The notes: generated from the letters alone by a model not told the origin. A DNA stretch of 64,000 bases from Bacteroidota bacterium (GCA_023430465.1 JAEZAM010000036.1:12314-76313), one strand, 5' to 3'; positions 25,194 through 34,540 are shown, numbered from the stretch's first letter. Made by a program: numbers and translations.

Positions 25194-28100
25194 TTAATGG
25201 TACATCACTTTTTTAGTGAAGGTCTCTCCGTTATTTTTATTCAGAATTTTAACCAGGTAAATACCGGCTGGTATTTTATTTCGTTCAATCACTACTGCTC
25301 CGCTGCGGATGCGTTGAGTCTGTTGTTTGTAGAAAACCTGTCCGGCCATGTTTACAAGCGCAATCTCATATACGGCGTCGGTTTTTCCACTTAACTGTAC
25401 TGTTAGAGCGGCTACTACAGGGTTAGGCATGGTGTGAACAGAAACCTGCTCATTGCTGATGGTAATGATGTTGCTGTAGTCAACTTTGCCATCATTGCTT
25501 GTGATCTTTAACCGGTACTGGCTCACGCCACCCGCCGGATTTTCATCAGGTAGTGTATACGTGGTTGCGTTACCGTTATTGATCGCATCCTTTGTGCCCA
25601 CGGGTGCAAACGATACAGACTGGGCGATACGGCGCTCTACGGTGTAGCTGCGGATATCTTTTTCACCATTTACTTTCCAGTTCAATACAACCTTGTCATT
25701 TTCCATTTTGCCGGTGAAACTGAGCAGTTTTACAGGCAGTACAGGGCTGCAGTCTCCATCCAGGTTATAGTAGGAAAGGCGCAGCAGGCATCCATTGTTT
25801 ACGGACGTTTTACACACATAGGTGCCGGTGTCTGTAGGTAACAGGTAAGGAATGTTATAGTTCTGGCTGGTAGTGATCAGCACACTGTCCGTTGGGCTTG
25901 TTTTCCGGTACCAGGTGTAGGTGGCGTTTGGAATCGTGTCAACACTGAGGGTGATGTTATTTGAATAACAGTCAATGTTATTGCTGCTCACGTTAAGGTT
26001 TCCGAGGGGCAACACACTCACGTCGCTGAGTGTACCATTGCCGCAAGCGTCCACAGCTCTCATGCGCACCAGTGAGTAAGGCTGGTTGGTGTTGATCGCG
26101 AAGATCGGGCTGGCCTGGGCAGGCGTCACGATGCTTGGTCCCACAGGATTGCTGCCAATGATCTCGTAGGTGAACGGGGCCACACCGCCGTTACCTGCAG
26201 CGCTTATGCTGAAGTTATTGTTATCGCACTGATATCCCGCTGAGTTTTGCAGATCAGGATACTGGTAATCCGTGATAGTAATGGTGTCATACACACGCTG
26301 GCTACAGGTGCTGATGTTCCATTCTACGATGTAGGTAGCGGGAGCAAGTTCACCAAATCCGAAGCGTTTTTGATTGGCAGAGATCACCACGTTCGTTGCA
26401 GGGTTCATCGTTACATTCACCCCATTTTTCTTGATGATAGCGGGTGTGATCATGCCGATGTTTGAAACGAGGTCCATCGTCAGCGCACCTGATCCGTTCT
26501 GGAATTGTGCGCTTGGGCATTTGGATGTTGCGCTGGTGATGCGGTTGAATATGCTCGGATTAGGGCTTACAGTTACTGTGTCGGTCTGGTTACAGCTATT
26601 GATCACGGCCACGCGATAGTTCAGGCTGCCGGTAAGCGCAGGTATATTGTTGAACGTATAAGTGGAAGTGCTGAAAGCCTGGGTAGCAATAACATTGTTC
26701 AGCGGTCCGATCACTTTTGCGGTATAGGGCGCAAGTCCGGAAGCAACGGTCACTTTGATGTTGGTCGTATTGATCGTACATGATTCTGTGGCAAGCAGGC
26801 TGAATGCAACCGGGTCAGCATTCACTGTGAAGTTTCTTACGATGTCTGCATCACCACAACCAGGGCTTACGCGGATCGAGTAAGTGCCATAAGGGATGTT
26901 GGTGAATGAGCCCGTGGTGTTGCAGCTTACAAGTACGTTGCTGCTGTTATACAAGCAATAATTTGGCGAGATCAGGTTGGTCTGACCTGTGATGGCAGCG
27001 TTGAAACCGGTACAGGTTTTTCCTGAAATGGTCACTGACGCACCAATTGACGGCGCGAGGCGGGCGGCTGTGAAGCATTTTGTTACCGGTACCGCCGGGC
27101 ATGGTGTTGAACCATTTGTGGTAACAATCTCGATACAATAGGCACCATACGGAACGTTGGTGAATACACCTGTTGTGTTGCAGGCGATCGTTACATTGTT
27201 ATTATCCTTCAGGCAATATTTTGCATCAGGGATGTTCGTTACAGAAGGGATGGTAACTGTGAACGTTGTACATGTGCGTGCAGAGATGACAGGATTGCCT
27301 GCGGCAGGCTGGGGCTGGTTGACCGTAAAGCAATTCGTTATCGTAGTATCATAGCACGGTGTCGAGGAGGTGATCTTATAACAATACGAACCAAAAGCAA
27401 GACCTGTCCATACGCCATTCGTATTACACCCGATCAGGTTGCCCAGGTTGTCATACAGGCAATAGGTGGCATTGAACACATTGCTTTGGCCTGTTACGCT
27501 GGCGGTAAAGGAACTGCAGGTAAGCGCGCTGATCGCGGGTGCCGATGTAACCGTCGGTTTGGGCGCAGCCACCGTGATCGTTCTCACGATCGTAGTGTCA
27601 TAACAGGGTGCGCTGGAAGTCGTGCGGATCGTGTAGGTACCGTAAGGAATGTTGGCAAATACGCCTGTGGTATTGCAACTCACCTGAACGTTGGCCGCGT
27701 TGAACAGACAATATTGCGGTGAATAAAGATTTGTCTGCCCGGTAACAGTTGCGTTGAATGTGCTGCACTGGTAGTTGTTGATGGTGACACTGGCTCCGAT
27801 AGCAGGCGTCGGTGCGGGCACATTGAAGCATCTTGTGATAAGGGTATCATAGCAGGCATCCCGCACTTCGATGCAATAGTTACCATAGGGCACATTGGTA
27901 AAATCACCGGTGGTATTGCATTGTACTGTGGCGCCGCCTTTTTTCAGGCAGTATTGTGGGGATGTCAGATTAAGCGGGCTGGTTGTTTTTACATTGAATG
28001 TGCTGCAGGTATAGTTGGAAATGGTCTGCCCTGCTGCGATCTGCGGTACGCTGTTCGTCCACGTGAATGACAGCACCTTCCCGCAGCGGTCCTTCACTAC

Positions 28101-28886
28101 ATAAACGACAGTGCGGAGCGGGCTTCTTGTTACCTGGAAATTTCTGCTAGATGTCCAGGTAGTGTCACCGGGAAAATTTACATAGCCATAAGAAAATCCA
28201 TCGAATGCAGTTCCTGATGTGTTGTAAGCACCGTGTGTATTCAGCAGTTCAATGTTAACCGAAACTTTATTGCAATTGATCTTATTGACGTTAGTATTTG
28301 TGATCGACCAGTTATAGTCCGGAAGGTTGATCGATCTTGTCTGTACCCCACCACATGAGTCACGGAGCTGAATGTAATAATCACCGGCAGGCAGGCCTGT
28401 GAAATTGCCGGTGACAGAGCTCGTACCGACAGCCGAAGTGGAAGGAGAAACGATGGTATAGGTAAAAGGGGCACGTCCATATTGTAAACCCGTTACGCTA
28501 ATGGTGCCATCCGATCCACCGTTGCAGGTGATGTCGGTCTTCACGAGTTGAAACCTTGGATCACTGTAAGAACCGGTAACCACGATGTTGTCCTGGATGA
28601 TGGTACATCCGGAAACCATGTCCTTCGTGTAAACCGTATACGTGCCCGGGGCAAGGCCGGTGATCGTGGAGGTAGACGTAAGGGGAGTGGCGATCGGCTC
28701 TATGATCTTGTAACTGTAGTCACCTGATCCGCCTGTCGCGGTGATGGTGATGGTGCCGGTATTGGCGCATCTGGACTCCGAAGTGGAATAAGTCGCGGAA
28801 AAACCGTAACAGTTCGACGGCGTTTGAGCGGTGGCGATGAGGGCGCAGCACAGGAGCGCCATTACAGTCAGGTAAGGTTTAAACAT
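25194..28886 (-). CDS. Large type IX-secreted surface protein with SprB-like and Cys-rich repeats
   Basis: This 1230-residue protein starts at the ATG at 28884-28886 (MFKPYLTVMALLCCALIATAQ, a signal peptide); an ATG 33 bases upstream only adds charged residues. Residues about 20-280 contain SprB-like repeats (CNGGSDGTISVTGL, GGSGDYSYKI). Residues about 285-690 hold five tandem repeats of about 80 residues with conserved cysteines. Further Ig-like segments and an FN3-like domain (FTGKMENDKVVLNW) follow. The last 75 residues (MPNPVVAALTVQLSGK to KVMYH, with AGIYLVKI) are a type A C-terminal sorting domain, so the protein should leave the cell through the type IX system whose parts gldJ, porV and a PorP homologue are encoded nearby. 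A role in adhesion or gliding is likely but not shown. Confidence 0.85.
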   Translation of the reverse strand: MFKPYLTVMALLCCALIATAQTPSNCYGFSATYSTSESRCANTGTITITATGGSGDYSYKIIEPIATPLTSTSTITGLAPGTYTVYTKDMVSGCTIIQDNIVVTGSYSDPRFQLVKTDITCNGGSDGTISVTGLQYGRAPFTYTIVSPSTSAVGTSSVTGNFTGLPAGDYYIQLRDSCGGVQTRSINLPDYNWSITNTNVNKINCNKVSVNIELLNTHGAYNTSGTAFDGFSYGYVNFPGDTTWTSSRNFQVTRSPLRTVVYVVKDRCGKVLSFTWTNSVPQIAAGQTISNYTCSTFNVKTTSPLNLTSPQYCLKKGGATVQCNTTGDFTNVPYGNYCIEVRDACYDTLITRCFNVPAPTPAIGASVTINNYQCSTFNATVTGQTNLYSPQYCLFNAANVQVSCNTTGVFANIPYGTYTIRTTSSAPCYDTTIVRTITVAAPKPTVTSAPAISALTCSSFTASVTGQSNVFNATYCLYDNLGNLIGCNTNGVWTGLAFGSYCYKITSSTPCYDTTITNCFTVNQPQPAAGNPVISARTCTTFTVTIPSVTNIPDAKYCLKDNNNVTIACNTTGVFTNVPYGAYCIEIVTTNGSTPCPAVPVTKCFTAARLAPSIGASVTISGKTCTGFNAAITGQTNLISPNYCLYNSSNVLVSCNTTGSFTNIPYGTYSIRVSPGCGDADIVRNFTVNADPVAFSLLATESCTINTTNIKVTVASGLAPYTAKVIGPLNNVIATQAFSTSTYTFNNIPALTGSLNYRVAVINSCNQTDTVTVSPNPSIFNRITSATSKCPSAQFQNGSGALTMDLVSNIGMITPAIIKKNGVNVTMNPATNVVISANQKRFGFGELAPATYIVEWNISTCSQRVYDTITITDYQYPDLQNSAGYQCDNNNFSISAAGNGGVAPFTYEIIGSNPVGPSIVTPAQASPIFAINTNQPYSLVRMRAVDACGNGTLSDVSVLPLGNLNVSSNNIDCYSNNITLSVDTIPNATYTWYRKTSPTDSVLITTSQNYNIPYLLPTDTGTYVCKTSVNNGCLLRLSYYNLDGDCSPVLPVKLLSFTGKMENDKVVLNWKVNGEKDIRSYTVERRIAQSVSFAPVGTKDAINNGNATTYTLPDENPAGGVSQYRLKITSNDGKVDYSNIITISNEQVSVHTMPNPVVAALTVQLSGKTDAVYEIALVNMAGQVFYKQQTQRIRSGAVVIERNKIPAGIYLVKILNKNNGETFTKKVMYH
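26815..28030 (-). repeat. Five tandem ~80-residue Cys-rich repeats inside the cargo protein
   Basis: Five consecutive units share the pattern: strand, then C(T/S)xF, about 15 residues, YCL, about 10 residues, CNTxGxF(T/A)N(V/I)PYG(T/N/A)Y, then a Cys-Tyr-Asp or similar segment, and a strand ending in a Pro/Ala linker. Each unit has about four cysteines, suggesting disulfide-stabilised Ig-like modules. Units three and four are the most divergent. The repeats are recognisable in protein but diverged in DNA. Confidence 0.8.
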
Positions 28887-29137
28887 AACGTTTTTTCTAA
28901 GGGTTGGGACTAGGGACAAATACTTAGCTAATGTATACGGAAATTACGGTCGGTGCAATACCGTGAACCCGCAGAGGGCGGCATATTTTTTTCTCAAATT
29001 TGTAAATCGATGAATTATAGCCTGTTCTGGTCAAATATTTTCTGGAAAAATACCAGCAGGAGTAAGGGTTTATACGCGGGCGCTTCAATAAAAGTCATAA
29101 TGTGAGCAAAGACACTATCAGAATTGCCGGTCAATCC

Positions 29138-29929
29138 TCAAAGCGCCTCCTGCACCAGGATAGCCACAGCCATAAGGAGAATAAAGAAACCAAATCCTTT
29201 CTTAAGCGACTGCGCGGGCACCTTTTCCGCCAGGCGGCTGCCGATGTACAGGCCGGTGATGGCCAGCCCGGTGAAGGTCAGGATCAGCGTCCAGTCGTAC
29301 GAAAACTGCCGCAGGCTGAACAGAAAACCAAACAGCGAATTGATCGCAACGATAAGAAGGGAGGTGCCCACCGCTTTTTTCATGGGCAGGCGGAGGAAGA
29401 TGACAAGGGTGGGGATGATGAGAAATCCGCCGCCGGCGCCGAGCAAGCCAGTTACGAGCCCGATAAGCAGCCCAAAAATGATGAGAGGGAGTGGTTGATG
29501 ACGTTTCGATGCCTGGGTCTGGTCAGTCTGTTCCCGGTGATTGAAAATCATAGAGATCGAAGCCGCGAGCATCAGTACGGCAAAGACCATCATCAAAACC
29601 ATGCCCGATGTGATCACCATACCGTCCCCCCTGTAAAGCACGTCAGGAATGACAGGCAATATATAATGACGGGTGATAAAGATGGAAAGGATGGAGGGAA
29701 AGCCGAATTCTGTGACTGCCCTGAAATCAACCACGCCCTTCAGGTAGGAACGTATCCCACCCACCAGGCTGGTAGTACCCACTATAAATAATGAACTGGT
29801 AGTGGCCAGCAGAGGGTCGATGCCGAACAGGTACACCAGCACGGGCACGGTGAGTATAGATCCGCCACTGCCGACCATGCCAAGTGATATACCGATCAGT
29901 ATCGATGCTATATAGCCGGCTATTTCCAT
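29138..29929 (-). CDS. TSUP family permease (TauE/SafE type)
   Basis: This 263-residue integral membrane protein has about eight helices in two related halves, each starting with a glycine-rich motif: GMVGSGGSILTVPVL near residue 17 and GLLGAGGGFLIIPTLV near residue 162. That is the hallmark of the TSUP/TauE-SafE family, which moves sulfite, sulfonates or other sulfur-containing anions. The substrate here is unknown. Its ATG lies three bases after the murF stop, so it is co-transcribed with murF. About 250 bases between this gene and the cargo gene contain no ORF or clear terminator. Confidence 0.88.
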   Translation of the reverse strand: MEIAGYIASILIGISLGMVGSGGSILTVPVLVYLFGIDPLLATTSSLFIVGTTSLVGGIRSYLKGVVDFRAVTEFGFPSILSIFITRHYILPVIPDVLYRGDGMVITSGMVLMMVFAVLMLAASISMIFNHREQTDQTQASKRHQPLPLIIFGLLIGLVTGLLGAGGGFLIIPTLVIFLRLPMKKAVGTSLLIVAINSLFGFLFSLRQFSYDWTLILTFTGLAITGLYIGSRLAEKVPAQSLKKGFGFFILLMAVAILVQEAL

Positions 29930-29932
29930 GAT

Positions 29933-31228
29933 TTATTGTTGCTCCAATGCTTTCAGCAGCACTTCCATTTTGCTGCTGCGGCTTCCTTTGATAAGCATCG
30001 CACTGCCCTGGAAATCCTGCTTCTTCAGCCATTCCGCTGCTTCTGTTGAATTGGTGAACTGCAGAAATGGGTGATTGATTTTTCCAAAATCACCGCCAAC
30101 AAGCACAACCTGTTTCCACGTATATTTTTTTATAAGAGCAATGATCTGTTCATGCTCGGAAACGCTGCCGGTTCCCAACTCAGCCATAGCACCAAGCAGC
30201 AGGATCTTTTCGCCCTCCATGCGCGCGAAGTTCTCAATCGCCAGGCTCATACTGCTGGGATTGGCATTGTAGGCATCCAGTATGATGGTATTGGTCCCCT
30301 TGCGGATCAGTTGTGATCGGCTATTGGACGGTACGTAATGTTCTATTGCATCACGAATATCATTTTCAGGAACATTGAAGTTCTTGCCTATCGTGACCGC
30401 TGCCAGCACATTGGGTACGTTATAGCTGCCCACCAGTTGTGTCTTTATAATGGGTATTCCAAATCCCTCTGTAAAGCTCACTTCGAGGAAAGGATCAACA
30501 CGGCTTGCCTTTCCTACAACATGAGCTCCGTCCTGCTCGCCATACTTGATGATCCCGCTGATTCCCTTACTCATCTCCTGGAGGTATTCATAATCCCAGT
30601 TCACGAATGCAAATCCATGCGTTAGCTGTCGTAGATGATCGAACAATTCACCTTTTCCCTTACGCACGCCTTCTTCACCTCCAAAACCCTCGAGGTGCGC
30701 TTTGCCAACGTTTGTTATCAGGCCATGGGTGGGATTGGTATAGACACAATAGCCCGCGATCTCCTGTTGATGATTGGCGCCCATTTCTATCACGGCGATC
30801 TCTGTATCAAGGGGTACACGCAGGATCGTAAGGGGGATGCCGATGTGATTGTTGAGATTGCCGACCGTAGTGGAGGTCCTGTATTTTTTTGAAAGAACAA
30901 CGTGGATCAGCTCCTTCGTGGTGGTCTTTCCGTTACTGCCGGTGATAGCAATAAAAGGGATGTTCAACTGTGCGCGATGATAGGCCGCGAGCTGCTGAAG
31001 GGTAATGAGTACGTTTTCCGTGAGTATCGTTTTGCCCGGGATCTCATAGCCTGCCTCATCTATCACGGCATAACTGGCACCACTGTCCAGGGCTTGTTTG
31101 GCAAACTGGTTGCCATTGAAATTATCGCCTTTGAGCGCAAAGAAGATATCGCCTTTTTTCAACTGGCGGGTATCAGTTTGTACGGACAGTGATTGGAGAT
31201 AAAGCTGATAGAGTTGTTCGATCTGCAT
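29933..31228 (-). CDS. murF: UDP-N-acetylmuramoyl-tripeptide--D-alanyl-D-alanine ligase
   Basis: MurF adds D-Ala-D-Ala to the UDP-MurNAc-tripeptide in the cytoplasm, the last soluble step of peptidoglycan precursor synthesis. The 431-residue sequence shows the N-terminal Mur domain with DTRQLKKGDIFFALKG, the ATP loop ITGSNGKTTTKEL, VGNLNNHIGIPLTILR and EMGANHQQEIA, and in the C-terminal domain DAYNANPSSM. These are standard MurF motifs and the length is normal. It stands apart from the usual mra/dcw cluster, followed by a TSUP permease gene and preceded by the terminator of gldJ. Confidence 0.95.
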   Translation of the reverse strand: MQIEQLYQLYLQSLSVQTDTRQLKKGDIFFALKGDNFNGNQFAKQALDSGASYAVIDEAGYEIPGKTILTENVLITLQQLAAYHRAQLNIPFIAITGSNGKTTTKELIHVVLSKKYRTSTTVGNLNNHIGIPLTILRVPLDTEIAVIEMGANHQQEIAGYCVYTNPTHGLITNVGKAHLEGFGGEEGVRKGKGELFDHLRQLTHGFAFVNWDYEYLQEMSKGISGIIKYGEQDGAHVVGKASRVDPFLEVSFTEGFGIPIIKTQLVGSYNVPNVLAAVTIGKNFNVPENDIRDAIEHYVPSNSRSQLIRKGTNTIILDAYNANPSSMSLAIENFARMEGEKILLLGAMAELGTGSVSEHEQIIALIKKYTWKQVVLVGGDFGKINHPFLQFTNSTEAAEWLKKQDFQGSAMLIKGSRSSKMEVLLKALEQQ

Positions 31229-31263
31229 GTAACAAAATTAGTTTTCGGCAGGGGATATGGCAT

Positions 31264-31297
31264 AAAAAAAATCCTCCCGCAGAAGCGGGAGGATTTT
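31264..31297 (-). terminator. Rho-independent terminator downstream of gldJ
   Basis: On the minus strand the 13-bp perfect stem AAAATCCTCCCGC / GCGGGAGGATTTT with a four-base loop is followed by eight T. It ends gldJ transcription 17 bases after its stop codon and insulates murF. Confidence 0.93.
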
Positions 31298-31314
31298 CTA
31301 TGAGAGAGAAGGTG

Positions 31315-32865
31315 TTATTTCTTTTGTCTTTTTGAAGGGAACTGCTGACCAACTTTGCGGCCGTTTCCTTCAGGGCTGCCCATGCGGTCCATAGCGCAAC
31401 GGAAACCGAGGGTGCTGAGAGCCTGATCTTCTTCCAGGTAGCGGCGTGTACCAGGGCTCAGCCAGTATGCGCGGTCGTTCCAGCTACCACCTTTGTAAAC
31501 GCGTGATTTATCGCTTACGAGGGTTGTTTTACCATAACCATATTCAGATTGTGAAGCGGTATCACCATCGAGATAGTTGATAACGTTACCACGCTGATAG
31601 TTACGGCGGTTCTTGCTTTCTGCATCAGTAACATCAACCATTCTTACACGGCCAGTGGTGTCATTCTTTTCAGCTTCACCATCAGCATTCTTGTAAATCT
31701 TCTGGTATTTGTTACCACGGAAAGGAGCAGGCATATCATCGTAGTCCATAGATGAAAGAGGTCTGTAAACGTCCTGTACCCACTCGCTGACGTTACCCGC
31801 CATGTTGTATATACCAAAACCGTTCGGGAAGAAAGAAGTTACTTCAGCGGTGTAGAAGGCGCGGTCATTCAGACCACCGGCAACACCCGCGTTATCACCC
31901 GCACCACGTTTGAAGTTGGCGAGGAATGCACCCTGCCATGTTCCATGACGTGTATCACGGAGACCGTTCACGTTTTGTGACCAGGGATAGATTTGTTTAT
32001 TGGATTGCAACTCTTCACCACGTTTGCCTTCTTTTTTAGACGGGCGTGGATTCTGATCGATCAGACCGTATGCCGCGTACTCCCACTCAGCTTCGAAAGG
32101 CAGGCGGTAGTCAGGCATCAGGATACCATCTTCCATGGATACTTTGGTGCGGGGCTGACCATTTGCATTTTTAAGTGCTTTTGATTTACCCGGAACCGGT
32201 GTATAAAGATCGAGGAGGTAAGATTTGGTAGTGAAGTTTTCGCTGCCCTGCTGGCCTTGCAGGCCTTGTTTACCGATAAATCCTTTCTGGAGGAGGATAC
32301 CTTCATTCACACGGTCACTTCTCCAAAGGCAGAAGTCAGTAGCCTGTCTCCAGGTAACACCCACTACAGGGTAGTAGTTGAAGCCGGGGTGGCGGAAATA
32401 ATATTCAACCATTGGCTCATTGTAGCTGAGCTCACTGCGCCATACCAGGGTATCGGGCAATGCGCCTTCAATGATCGGCTGGTTAACGGGATCGGTAGGA
32501 TCGAACACACGCTGTAACCAGAACAGGTACTCGCGGTAGTGAACGTTGGCTACCTCAGTTTTGTCAATATAGAAGGAAGGCACAGATACACGGCGGGGGA
32601 TATTATTCCATTCGCCCATAACGTCCTCTTCGGTCTGACCCATTGTGAAGGTACCACCCTGAACGAACACCAGACCCGGGCCGGTAGCCTGGTCTTTGGA
32701 TTTAGCTACCTGGTAGCCACCCATGTTCTTATCATTGTAGTTCCAGCCTGTTACGTCAGACTTGCTTTTTTTGCTCGATGATCCTTTACAGGATGTGAGT
32801 GCGGCAAGCACCACACAGGAGGATAAAAGGATTGCTAAGTTTTTCACTCTCATTGTTTTTTGCAT
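31315..32865 (-). CDS. gldJ: Gliding motility / type IX secretion lipoprotein GldJ
   Basis: This 516-residue lipoprotein has the lipobox LTSCKGSSSKKSKS (Cys at about 26). A sulfatase-modifying-factor (SUMF1/FGE-like) fold follows: GPGLVFVQGGTFTMGQTEED, YIDKTEVANVHYREYLFWL, YPVVGVTWRQATDFCLWRSDRVNE, and near the end VYKGGSWNDRAYWLSPGTRRY. The segment GALPDTLVWRSELSYNEPMVEYYFRHPGF matches GldJ rather than GldK. GldJ is required for type IX secretion and gliding and lies on the periplasmic side. The catalytic cysteines of true formylglycine enzymes are not expected in it. An internal ATG four codons in is an alternative start. It is divergent from porV, an arrangement that supports the assignment. 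Confidence 0.88.
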   Translation of the reverse strand: MQKTMRVKNLAILLSSCVVLAALTSCKGSSSKKSKSDVTGWNYNDKNMGGYQVAKSKDQATGPGLVFVQGGTFTMGQTEEDVMGEWNNIPRRVSVPSFYIDKTEVANVHYREYLFWLQRVFDPTDPVNQPIIEGALPDTLVWRSELSYNEPMVEYYFRHPGFNYYPVVGVTWRQATDFCLWRSDRVNEGILLQKGFIGKQGLQGQQGSENFTTKSYLLDLYTPVPGKSKALKNANGQPRTKVSMEDGILMPDYRLPFEAEWEYAAYGLIDQNPRPSKKEGKRGEELQSNKQIYPWSQNVNGLRDTRHGTWQGAFLANFKRGAGDNAGVAGGLNDRAFYTAEVTSFFPNGFGIYNMAGNVSEWVQDVYRPLSSMDYDDMPAPFRGNKYQKIYKNADGEAEKNDTTGRVRMVDVTDAESKNRRNYQRGNVINYLDGDTASQSEYGYGKTTLVSDKSRVYKGGSWNDRAYWLSPGTRRYLEEDQALSTLGFRCAMDRMGSPEGNGRKVGQQFPSKRQKK

Positions 32866-33014
32866 AACACCTTAGAATTGGAATAAATTTAACGCCGGCC
32901 GGCACCTTATTATTGTACAGAAAAAAAAGAATAAAGGCCGCAATTGCGAATATAGCGCGTTTAGGGAAAACGGGCTAAGCGGTTTTACGTCAATCGGATA
33001 AGGACTTTTCCGAT

Positions 33015-33096
33015 GGTTAAGGCTGAGGCTGAGGTTAAGGCTGAGAAGATGGTTTGGTCCCTGGTCTCAACCTTAACCTTAACCTCAACCTCAACC
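33015..33096. repeat. Hexamer-based imperfect hairpin between gldJ and porV
   Basis: The left arm (33015-33045) is built of GGTTAA/GGCTGA hexamers and the right arm (33066-33096) of AACCTT/AACCTC hexamers. They pair at 26 of 31 positions around a 20-base loop. No coding frame uses this sequence. It occupies part of the 476-base spacer (32866-33341) between divergent gldJ and porV, which otherwise holds only a small hairpin and AT-rich promoter-like DNA. Confidence 0.7.
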
Positions 33097-33213
33097 CGGT
33101 GCGTGAAATGCAAAGAAAATGCTAATATCCGTGCAATAATCTTAGTAAAAATCCGTTCAAAGAGACCGAATTGACCAGCCAGCTATACGCCATTTTAAAC
33201 CACTAAGGGTTTA

Positions 33214-33230
33214 CGTCGGACCCTCCGACG
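33214..33230. repeat. Short perfect hairpin upstream of porV
   Basis: CGTCGGA (33214-33220) and TCCGACG (33224-33230) form a perfect 7-bp stem with a three-base loop, 111 bases before the porV start. There is no T-run, so it is more likely regulatory or incidental than a terminator. Confidence 0.4.
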
Positions 33231-33341
33231 AAATTAGAACACAGGCGATTACCGGTTTTTCTTTTCAGGTAAAATTCAATATTTTAGCCCGGCTTTTAAC
33301 CAAAACATATACATTTACAATTAATACTAAACACACTATTC

Positions 33342-34490
33342 ATGAGACCAACTGCTTTAAAGCTGACTGCTGGAATCCTGATGCTATGTGGCACTTTCTC
33401 AGCCATCAAAGCGCAGGATAAGATAAATGTAGTGACGACTGCTGTGCCTTTCCTCCGTATCTCTCCTGATGCCCGTGCCGGTGGTATGGGTGAACTTGGT
33501 ATTGCTACCTCTCCTGATGCCAGCGCTGGTTTCTGGAACATCGGTAAAGTTGCCTTCAACGAATCCAAAGGCGGTATCTCCGCTACCTATACTCCATGGC
33601 TGAAGGAAATTGTAAATGATGTATATCTCGCCTCCCTTTCCGGTTACTATAAATTTGATGAGAACCAGGCCCTGAACCTTGGCGTTCGTTATTTCAGCCT
33701 GGGTAATATCCAGTTCACTGACCAGAACGGTAATCTGAATGGCAACGGTAAACCCCGTGAGTTTGGAATCGATCTCGGTTATTCCCGTAAGCTCTCTGAG
33801 AAGATCGGTCTCGGTGTAGCCCTCCGTTATATCAACTCCGACCTGGCTTCCGGCGCTCCTTCAGGTGGCAACACCTACAAAGTAGGTAGCTCAGTTGCCG
33901 GTGATATCGGTTTCTACTATGATGCAAAAAATGCAACAGGCGACGGTTTCACTTTCGGTGCTACCCTCACCAACCTCGGTGCCAAGATCGCTTACACCGA
34001 TGATGCTGACCAGAAAGATTATATCCCTGCCAACTTCGGTATCGGTACTACCTGGAATAAAAGCTTCGACGAGCAAAACAAACTGACCCTGGGTATCGAC
34101 TTCAATAAATTGCTGGTTCCTTCCCTGGAAGAAAACGCAACACCTCAGCAACTTGCTGACTACCGCAGCAAAGGAATCGCCAGTAGCTGGTTCAGCTCTT
34201 TCAGCGATTTCCCCGGACAGGCTAACGTGTCTATCGGTGCTGAATACTGGTATAACAACCAGTTTGCCTTCCGCGCGGGTTATTTCTTTGAAGACAAATC
34301 AAGAGGAAACCGTCGTTATTTCACAGCAGGTCTTGGTCTAAAATACAATGTATTTGGTCTGAACTTCTCTTACCTCGCTCCTTCAGGTGGCGGTGGTGCA
34401 AACCAAAATCCGCTGTCAAACACACTGCGTTTCTCCGTACTGTTTGACCTCGATGGCGGCAGCAGCAACAGCAGCGCTTCGGAAAATTAA
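33342..34490 (+). CDS. porV: Type IX secretion outer-membrane protein PorV (LptO)
   Basis: This 382-residue protein has a signal peptide (ending FSAIKAQ) and an outer-membrane FadL-like barrel. The start of the mature protein, TTAVPFLRISPDARAGGMGELGIATSPDASAGFWN, is diagnostic of PorV/LptO, and the barrel continues with GYYKFDENQALNLGVRYFSLG. PorV carries cargo with sorting domains from the SprA translocon to the PorU sortase complex. In many genomes porU, porV and gldJ are adjacent; here gldJ is divergent at 32865 and porU is not in the window. A strong terminator follows. Confidence 0.92.
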   Translation: MRPTALKLTAGILMLCGTFSAIKAQDKINVVTTAVPFLRISPDARAGGMGELGIATSPDASAGFWNIGKVAFNESKGGISATYTPWLKEIVNDVYLASLSGYYKFDENQALNLGVRYFSLGNIQFTDQNGNLNGNGKPREFGIDLGYSRKLSEKIGLGVALRYINSDLASGAPSGGNTYKVGSSVAGDIGFYYDAKNATGDGFTFGATLTNLGAKIAYTDDADQKDYIPANFGIGTTWNKSFDEQNKLTLGIDFNKLLVPSLEENATPQQLADYRSKGIASSWFSSFSDFPGQANVSIGAEYWYNNQFAFRAGYFFEDKSRGNRRYFTAGLGLKYNVFGLNFSYLAPSGGGGANQNPLSNTLRFSVLFDLDGGSSNSSASEN

Positions 34491-34507
34491 TAATACAAAC
34501 CTTCTTG

Positions 34508-34540
34508 CTACGCCCCCGCATCGCGGGGGCGTAGTTTTTT
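34508..34540 (+). terminator. Rho-independent terminator after porV
   Basis: The perfect 12-bp GC-rich stem CTACGCCCCCGC / GCGGGGGCGTAG (34508-34519, 34523-34534) has a three-base loop and six following T. Confidence 0.96.

Noticed and set aside
29102..29791. 229-residue plus-strand frame opposite the TSUP permease
   Set aside because: Highly charged shadow of a clear membrane protein gene; no family features.
31315..32865. Formylglycine-generating enzyme
   Set aside because: The SUMF1-like fold here is that of the gliding lipoprotein GldJ, supported by lipobox, sequence signature and adjacency to porV.
33001..33100. CRISPR-like array in the gldJ-porV spacer
   Set aside because: The repeated unit is only six bases and there are no spacers of uniform length; it is a simple-sequence hairpin.
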